Of a stretch of DNA of 64,000 bases, positions 58,786-64,000 are shown one piece after another; positions within the stretch are counted from its first letter, which is position 1, and each line of letters starts with the position of its first letter. Position numbers and translations under genes: made by a program. The stretch comes from Prevotella sp. UBA2742 (GTDB lineage: Bacteria > Bacteroidota > Bacteroidia > Bacteroidales > Bacteroidaceae), in contig DEJS01000011.1 of assembly GCA_002353485.1 (NCBI GenBank), positions 62,001 to 126,000 of the forward strand, in the 5' to 3' direction. Under the pieces are notes generated by a model. That model was not told the DNA's origin. It made no database searches and saw only the letters and a program-made list of their open reading frames with translations.

Positions 58786-61743
58786 CTATTCTACATCCTT
58801 TTGTATTTGTTCCACTACGCTGGCGGGACTGATATCCACCTTCTCCGGATCAGGCTTTCCCACATTCAGCAGCTTGGTACTGAAGAGCAGCATCTCCAAC
58901 AACAGAAGCCCCACCATGATACTCCATAATATATAATGTAATACGGATTCTCCACTGATAGAGCGTACCTGGTTGGTCACATCGTCCAGAATACCAAACT
59001 TCGAACCCTTGAAGCGGAACGACTTCTGCTTGAAGGTGTAATACAGCGGCTCTATCAGGGTCGATTTGATGTCGTCCTGCATTACTTCGTTTATCAGCTG
59101 GTTGTCACCCTTCGAGTCGGTACGGTAGTCAGTAAGGTGACATATTAGCATGTATATCAGGGTTATCACAACAATGACAGGGATGAACAGCGTCGGATAT
59201 GCGCTGTTGACCGACTTGAGAATGGTAATGGGAATATACGATGTTAGGAACCCTAATACTCCCCAGAGACAGCACATGACGAAGCCATAGCCCCTGAAGT
59301 ATGACCTCAGCCCTACGATGACCGCCGTCATACCTCCCACAGGCAGTGCAATGGTTGTAAATGAGTTGCGCAACAGGTAGTCACGGTCGTCGATGCCAAA
59401 GATAACAAGTGCCAGCATAAAGAGGGCACACAGTCCGTAATATACGATGCGCCACCGCTTCTCCTTGGCCTTGGCCTTGTAGTAGCCTTTGCGCACCTCG
59501 CCGTACTTCCGGGCCGTCTCTTCCTTGGCCTTCCCGAAACGCTTATAGTACTTATGGTTCTTGTCTATCTCGCCCAGCTTGATGACCCACTCTTCAAGCT
59601 TACGCTCATAGCTGTACTCCTCGGTGAAGTCCTGTGTGGGGTCTTCGTGGTAGAACACAGACAGCCACTGGCTCAACGAGCCTTGCTTGATGGCAGTCAG
59701 CATCTGCGGGCGATATGCCGCCAGGTCGACGCCGGCCCCCGACTTCAATTCGTTTCCGTCTTCCAGAAGGTACGACGGTGTGACGCCCAGGATGCGGCAG
59801 AAGCGGTATGCGGCAGTACGGGCATCGTAAGCCCCGAGCCGCTCACGGTTCTCCTCGCTCTTCAGGTCGAAGCAGGCCCGTGCCTGCGATATCTGCTCTA
59901 TCCATCCGTGCAGATGTGCAAAATAATAGAAACGTCCCTCGGGGTCGGTATAGTCGGCCACCTGCTTGTCGAACTCCTCGTCGCTAAGGTCCTGCCATGT
60001 CTTCAGCTGCTCGTTCAGCACCTCGCCTACCTTGAAGGGTGTGTCAGCCTCTCTCAGGTCGTAGGCGGCATTACGGTCTATATTGTACAGTACCTTATAC
60101 CCTAAGGAACGGGAGGGTTGCTTGCCCGTCGTCATAATACGCAATGCTTCGCAAGCCATGTGGTCTTCATGGCTGTACATCCATGACAGGAAACGCCCGT
60201 CGGTCAGGCTCATCCACTCATCTTCCGTGCACTCCTCGTATCCGAAGGAGTGAATAATTTCGGCCACGGTTGAAGAGGGGAACCTGTTCAGGAACGGAAT
60301 GTCCGGGTCTATTTCGTACACCAGCTTGAGTATGGCTATCCTGCGGTCCATCTTGCTTTCCTTGGAAAAGTAGCTACGCAGGCGGTCCACATCGGCCTTG
60401 GAGTGTGAATCCAGATAAAGGAACAGGGTGTCGTTCGGATTGGCCAGGGCCATCGTGTAGTCCTCCTGATAGCTGAGCACCGATATGGCTGCACTGTGCA
60501 CATCGTCGCACAGATTTCCCCTGACATCCTTATACGGATAGGTAGGCTCCATGACATAGACAGCCGCCATCAGCCCGGCACGCTGGTCGGCAGGATAGCG
60601 GTTCACCACAATATCCTTCACCGCCGAGCTCAGCTTCACGTTGCCACACTGTTCCAGCCAGCTGGCTATTCGTCCGTTATAAAGGTAGCTAAAGGCCAGA
60701 CGTTCATTGTCGACGAGCAAGGGTATCAGTTCGTGTACGTTGTCGGCTATCAAGTTACGGTCCGGGTCTACTACGAAACTGCGGTACTTCAGCATGGGCG
60801 ACGAAATGTCTACCTCGACATCCTCGCCCAGGAACCAGCGTTCCACCTGCTCGTATCCCCAGCGGGTCTGTGGATTGACCGATGTCAGTCCCTGCACAAT
60901 CATCTTCACACGGTCGGGCAGTTCGTTGATACGGGGCAGTCGTCCCTCGTTCTTCTTGCGCATCATGACGCGCTCATTCTGGCTCAGTGGGTTTTCGCCC
61001 AGCCAGAGTGTCATCAGTGTGATGCCCAGCGAGTAGTAGTCTACGGACGGGGTAATCTCCACCTCGCCGTCAATGACGTCGTTGTACATCTCGGGAGCAG
61101 CGTAGACCGGTGTCCGTGCCTGTGTGGTACGGTGCAGCCGTTCGTCGCCTCCCATGACGCTGGAGATGCCGAAGTCGCCCAGCACCACTTCCTTGTGGTC
61201 GGTGTCACGGAAGAAGAAATTGCTGGGTTTGATGTCTTTATGAATGACGTTGTTGTTATGACAGCACGCCAGGGCGGCAGCCGCCTGCAGGGCTATACGC
61301 CGGAACTGGTTGAAGTCGCCATTCAGGTCGTAGTTCATCAGCGTGCCGCCACGCAGGTACTCCATCAGCTCGTAGTCGCGATTCTTACCGTCAACGTAGG
61401 TATTGCCATAGTCGTCAATCCTGACAATCATCTCCATGTTGATGTTCAGGATGATACGCATCAGTGTTCTCTTGATGGTAAAATTCGGATAGTATATCTT
61501 CAGCACTCGCTGGCCTTCGCTGCCTTCCACCAGGAATACCTGTGCCTCGCCGGAGTTGTCGCTAAGGCATTTAATACTCCTATACACTTTTCCTTTCAGC
61601 AGGAATTCCACTTCGCCGCCAGCCTGTCCGCCGGTGTTACCGTCCGGTCTTATCGTAGTCTCCACTGCAGCGGCAGGCTTACTGGTTGTCGCCCGCATAG
61701 TAGAACTGGCATTCTGCTGTGGTGTTCTAATGGTCCCGTCCAT
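58786..61743 (-). CDS. Ser/Thr protein kinase with C-terminal membrane region
   Basis: 985 aa. The kinase domain occupies about 50-330: ATP Lys82 (RVLKIYY), catalytic HKD at 168-170 with Asn175 (IHKDIKPSN), DFG 190-192, and APE in YAAPEMY. The glycine-rich loop is weak (SDNSGEAQVF). A long cytoplasmic region of unknown fold (330-740), a charged helix (around 750-790) and five hydrophobic segments follow (VYYGLCALFMLALVIFG to LHYILWSIMVGLLLLEMLLF). It phosphorylates Ser/Thr, presumably creating sites for the FHA protein. 5 bp after the zinc-ribbon gene. The N-terminal 45 residues are disordered. Confidence 0.9.
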   Translation of the reverse strand: MDGTIRTPQQNASSTMRATTSKPAAAVETTIRPDGNTGGQAGGEVEFLLKGKVYRSIKCLSDNSGEAQVFLVEGSEGQRVLKIYYPNFTIKRTLMRIILNINMEMIVRIDDYGNTYVDGKNRDYELMEYLRGGTLMNYDLNGDFNQFRRIALQAAAALACCHNNNVIHKDIKPSNFFFRDTDHKEVVLGDFGISSVMGGDERLHRTTQARTPVYAAPEMYNDVIDGEVEITPSVDYYSLGITLMTLWLGENPLSQNERVMMRKKNEGRLPRINELPDRVKMIVQGLTSVNPQTRWGYEQVERWFLGEDVEVDISSPMLKYRSFVVDPDRNLIADNVHELIPLLVDNERLAFSYLYNGRIASWLEQCGNVKLSSAVKDIVVNRYPADQRAGLMAAVYVMEPTYPYKDVRGNLCDDVHSAAISVLSYQEDYTMALANPNDTLFLYLDSHSKADVDRLRSYFSKESKMDRRIAILKLVYEIDPDIPFLNRFPSSTVAEIIHSFGYEECTEDEWMSLTDGRFLSWMYSHEDHMACEALRIMTTGKQPSRSLGYKVLYNIDRNAAYDLREADTPFKVGEVLNEQLKTWQDLSDEEFDKQVADYTDPEGRFYYFAHLHGWIEQISQARACFDLKSEENRERLGAYDARTAAYRFCRILGVTPSYLLEDGNELKSGAGVDLAAYRPQMLTAIKQGSLSQWLSVFYHEDPTQDFTEEYSYERKLEEWVIKLGEIDKNHKYYKRFGKAKEETARKYGEVRKGYYKAKAKEKRWRIVYYGLCALFMLALVIFGIDDRDYLLRNSFTTIALPVGGMTAVIVGLRSYFRGYGFVMCCLWGVLGFLTSYIPITILKSVNSAYPTLFIPVIVVITLIYMLICHLTDYRTDSKGDNQLINEVMQDDIKSTLIEPLYYTFKQKSFRFKGSKFGILDDVTNQVRSISGESVLHYILWSIMVGLLLLEMLLFSTKLLNVGKPDPEKVDISPASVVEQIQKDVE

Positions 61744-61748
61744 AGTCG

Positions 61749-62693
61749 TTATTTGTCGTCTTTTATTTCTGCGTTACTGTTACTGCCTAACACGACCCAC
61801 TTGCCTCCCAGCTGCGGCTTGGCACATCCGCAGGGACTGCTGTGCATAGCATGCTTGAAGTTGCAGACCCATGCCAGACGCACACCGACGGGCTTGCTGG
61901 CCATGGCGTAGTTACGGGCCTTGGCCGGCGATGGCGTCGGCGGTAGAGCCAGCTTGTCGAGTATGGCCGACAGCATACGGGCCTTGACGGCCTTCTGCTC
62001 CTCCAACTCTTCCTTGGTCATGCGCTTCGACTCCACCTTCGGAATGACCGGGTTGGCCACCCCTTCGTCCTTGGCCAGAAGAGTCAGCACACGCTCGCGC
62101 AGCTTGTTACTCATCTGCTCGCGCACGATGTCACGCTCTGAGTTGTATGGTAAGGCATTGTCGAGCTTGGCAAAGTCCTGCACCAAATCCGTCAGGTCCT
62201 TGTAGTCCGGATTGAGCTGCATCTCCTTCACCAGCATGCGGGCTTCCTCGGTCAGGGCCGTGCCACACTTCTTGCAGAAAGAGAACTCGCTCAGCGAGTG
62301 ACAGGTGGGACATACGATGCCACCCTGCGGACTGCCGCACTCCGGACAGTACGCCTCGCCTCCCGACAGACGTGCACCGCAGAAGGAGCACACGTCCTTG
62401 CGGATGTAGTGATGGCACGTCTCGCAGTAGTCTGCATCAGGGTCAACCTCTGCACCGCAGAACGGGCACGAGGTTTTTCCGATGGGCTGTCCGCACTGTG
62501 CACAGAAAAGGGCTTCAGGTTCGTTAATGGTTCCGCAGAAGGGGCATTGTTTTCCGCCGGCCTGCTGCTGGTGCTGCTGTTGTTGCATCTGCGCAGGCTG
62601 ATCATCATGCTGTAGTTCACGCTCACGCTGGCGCTGCTGAGGGCGGGAGGTGCGCTGTGTACTTTCCAAGTTCGTAGTATTGTCGTTCATCAT
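61749..62693 (-). CDS. Protein with four zinc ribbons, first gene of the kinase/AAA operon
   Basis: 314 aa. A Gln-rich disordered N-terminus (to about 45), then four CxxC-x-CxxC zinc ribbons (CPFCG...CAQCG, CPFCG...CETCH, CSFCG...CPECG, CPTCH...CKKCG; about 49-145), a helical region (150-270) and a Cys/Gly-rich end (WVCNFKHAMHSSPCGCAKPQLGGKWVVLG). The ribbons could bind partners or nucleic acid. No known family was recognised. It shares the ribbon theme with the FHA and AAA proteins downstream, suggesting a common docking system. Confidence 0.78.
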   Translation of the reverse strand: MMNDNTTNLESTQRTSRPQQRQRERELQHDDQPAQMQQQQHQQQAGGKQCPFCGTINEPEALFCAQCGQPIGKTSCPFCGAEVDPDADYCETCHHYIRKDVCSFCGARLSGGEAYCPECGSPQGGIVCPTCHSLSEFSFCKKCGTALTEEARMLVKEMQLNPDYKDLTDLVQDFAKLDNALPYNSERDIVREQMSNKLRERVLTLLAKDEGVANPVIPKVESKRMTKEELEEQKAVKARMLSAILDKLALPPTPSPAKARNYAMASKPVGVRLAWVCNFKHAMHSSPCGCAKPQLGGKWVVLGSNSNAEIKDDK

Positions 62694-62716
62694 ATTGCTG
62701 ATCAGTAATAATGTTG

Positions 62717-62749
62717 CAAAGTTAGCAAATATTTTTTAAACACAACAAA
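62717..62749 (-). promoter_or_regulatory. Promoter of the kinase/AAA/FHA/PP2C operon
   Basis: On the minus strand TTTG (62749-62746), 21-bp spacer, TAACTTTG (62724-62717), 24 bp before the first ATG at 62693. No other strong promoter was seen within the operon. Confidence 0.65.
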
Positions 62750-62786
62750 AAAACCGCCGTAAATTTGTATTTACGACGGCATTTTT
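62749..62786. terminator. Bidirectional intrinsic terminator
   Basis: CCGCCGTAAAT / ATTTACGACGG (62754-62764, 62769-62779; one mismatch, 4-base loop), flanked by A-runs on one side and T-runs on the other. On the minus strand it ends the M13 peptidase transcript just before the operon promoter. Confidence 0.8.
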
Positions 62787-62827
62787 AATTAATTTGGTGG
62801 ATTTAGCACCTCATACGTTGATTTTTC

Positions 62828-64000
62828 TTACCAAAGGGAAAGTCTTTCTGCCTTCGGCACAAACATCTTGTCGCCCTCTTTCACGCCAAAGGCTTCGTAC
62901 CACATGTCGATGTGAGGCAGCGCTCCGTTGACGCGCCAGCGGCCCAGCGAGTGCGGGTCGCTCTTGGTGCGGTTACGTATCTCGGCTTCGTTGATGTTGC
63001 CTGCCCACACGCCGGCATAGGCCAGGAAGAAGCGCTGGTCGGCCGTCAGTCCGTTGGCAACGGGCAGCGTCTGGTTCTTGGTGGCGTTCTTATAGGCATA
63101 CCATGCCACCTGCAGTCCGCCATGGTCGGCCAGGTTCTCGCCCAGCGTCAGGCGTCCGTTACCGTTAAGGTCGGGCAGCACTTTGATATTCGAGAAGAAG
63201 TCGGCATATTTATCCGTACGCTCTATAAAGTTTTTTCCGTCACTTTCGGTCCACCAGTCGTGCATATTGCCATCCTTGTCGAAGCGGCGTCCCTGGTCGT
63301 CAAAGCCATGTGTCATTTCATGTCCTATGACCACGCCTATGGCTCCATAGTTGAAAGCATCGTCAGCAGTGGGGTCGAAGAACGGAACTTGCAGAATACC
63401 AGCCGGGAAGCAGATTTCGTTCGTGGTAGGGTTATAGTATGCGTTCACCGTCTGCGGGGTCATGTGCCAGTCGTCTCGGTCGACGGGTTTCCCGGCCGTA
63501 TGTCCTATGTGCCATGCCAGCTGCCAGCGGTTGCACTCCTGCATGTTTTCGTAGTAAGATTTTTCAGGGTCTATGTTCAGTGTCGACATGTCTTTCCAGC
63601 GGTCAGGATAGCCTATCTTCACATAGAACGTGTTCAGCTTCAGCAGTGCATTCACCTTGGTCGAGTCGTCCATCCAGTCCTGTGCTGCAATGCGTTCGCC
63701 CAGGGCTATGCGCAGGTTCTCCACCAGCGTCATCATACGTTTCTTGGAACTCTCGGGGAAGTATTTCTTCACATAGATGCGCCCCAGCGCCTCGCCCATG
63801 GTGCCCTCTAGCTGCGAGGTGGCGCGACGCCATAGCGGATAGTCCTGCTTACGGCCTGCAAAGGTCTTTCCCCAGAAGTCGAAGCTGGCCTCGCGCACGG
63901 CATCATTCAGGGTTCCGGTGGCACCTCCGATGACGCTCCACTCCAGCACGTCGCGGTACTCATCGGCCTTCATGGTGCTGAACAGCCGGTCGGCAGCGGC
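62828..64000 (-). CDS. pepO: M13-family metallopeptidase (PepO-like), partial
   Basis: The frame stays open to the right edge (AAADRLFST precedes the Met at 63973), so the N-terminus is outside the window; about 390 residues are seen of an expected 660-690. Zinc site HExxH in VIGHEMTHGFDDQG, third ligand Glu in GENLADHGG, and substrate Asn-Ala-like NAYYNP. A secreted or membrane endopeptidase of the neprilysin type acting on peptides. The C-terminus (PKAERLSLW) keeps the usual final Trp. Confidence 0.93.
   Translation of the reverse strand, partial: AAADRLFSTMKADEYRDVLEWSVIGGATGTLNDAVREASFDFWGKTFAGRKQDYPLWRRATSQLEGTMGEALGRIYVKKYFPESSKKRMMTLVENLRIALGERIAAQDWMDDSTKVNALLKLNTFYVKIGYPDRWKDMSTLNIDPEKSYYENMQECNRWQLAWHIGHTAGKPVDRDDWHMTPQTVNAYYNPTTNEICFPAGILQVPFFDPTADDAFNYGAIGVVIGHEMTHGFDDQGRRFDKDGNMHDWWTESDGKNFIERTDKYADFFSNIKVLPDLNGNGRLTLGENLADHGGLQVAWYAYKNATKNQTLPVANGLTADQRFFLAYAGVWAGNINEAEIRNRTKSDPHSLGRWRVNGALPHIDMWYEAFGVKEGDKMFVPKAERLSLW

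Noticed and set aside
60496..61911. 471-codon plus-strand frame opposite the kinase gene
   Set aside because: Antisense to the kinase HKD and DFG motifs; no domain seen.
54123..62693. Type VI or type VII secretion locus
   Set aside because: Kinase, FHA, PP2C and EccA-like AAA genes could hint at one, but no sheath, tube, baseplate, WXG100 or EccC-type gene is present in the window.

Overview
The window is a chromosomal segment from a Bacteroidota bacterium, most likely a Prevotellaceae member (Prevotella/Segatella-like). The evidence is direct: promoters with a TAnnTTTG -7 box and a TTG/TTTG -33 box instead of the E. coli type, a 287-aa primary sigma factor without region 1.1, a fused LpxC-FabZ, TPR/transmembrane/AraC-type regulators, type IX secretion (T9SS) C-terminal tails, DUF4956/VTC polyphosphate genes, and short in-frame inverted-repeat elements. 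No tRNA, rRNA, CRISPR array, transposase or phage gene was seen.

Layout. 1-8.9 kb: the end of a histidine kinase, a TonB-dependent receptor, then a string of lipoproteins (871-aa unknown, tyrosine-phosphatase-like, a PI-PLC/EEP chimera, a PAP2 phosphatase). 8.9-12.2 kb (minus): a five-gene polyphosphate operon (PepSY-like, VTC polymerase, DUF4956, DUF2490, Sel1). 12.4-12.9 kb: repeat, a 49-aa secreted peptide gene and a terminator. 12.9-15.8 kb: uxuA and a uxuB-like reductase for hexuronate breakdown. 16-28.5 kb: core genes htrA, rpoD, an HD phosphohydrolase, lpxD, lpxC-fabZ, lpxA, miaA, a class A PBP and a PIF1-like helicase. 28.5-31 kb (minus): Fic protein and a TPR/AraC regulator. 31.3-44.6 kb: aspA and a Dcu C4-dicarboxylate transporter, separated by large surface proteins and several broken gene pieces. 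44.7-45.9 kb (minus): an MltF-like lytic transglycosylase. 46-50.4 kb: hisG-hisD-hisC and an MFS transporter. 50.4-62.7 kb (minus): a long operon. Window end: an M13 metallopeptidase, cut by the edge.

The two most unusual items are these. (1) Four copies of an exactly 126-bp element, each holding an imperfect hairpin and ending in a consensus promoter, sit upstream of secreted-protein genes at 3.2, 6.1, 7.3 and 12.6 kb. The genes share a related signal peptide but have unrelated mature parts, which looks like a promoter-plus-export cassette. (2) A minus-strand operon at 54.1-62.7 kb encodes a four-zinc-ribbon protein, a Ser/Thr kinase with C-terminal membrane helices, a 1105-aa protein with four tandem CbxX/EccA-type AAA domains, a zinc-ribbon FHA reader and a PP2C phosphatase: writer, reader, eraser and remodeller in one transcription unit. 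metA, a U32 protein and a lipoprotein follow it.

Signs of genome erosion recur: the PI-PLC/EEP chimera, a truncated FAD oxidoreductase joined to the tail of a secreted protein, a 62-aa gltS joining the first and last parts of a ~400-aa transporter, and the 49-aa peptide. All functional statements are sequence reading and family knowledge; no searches were run.
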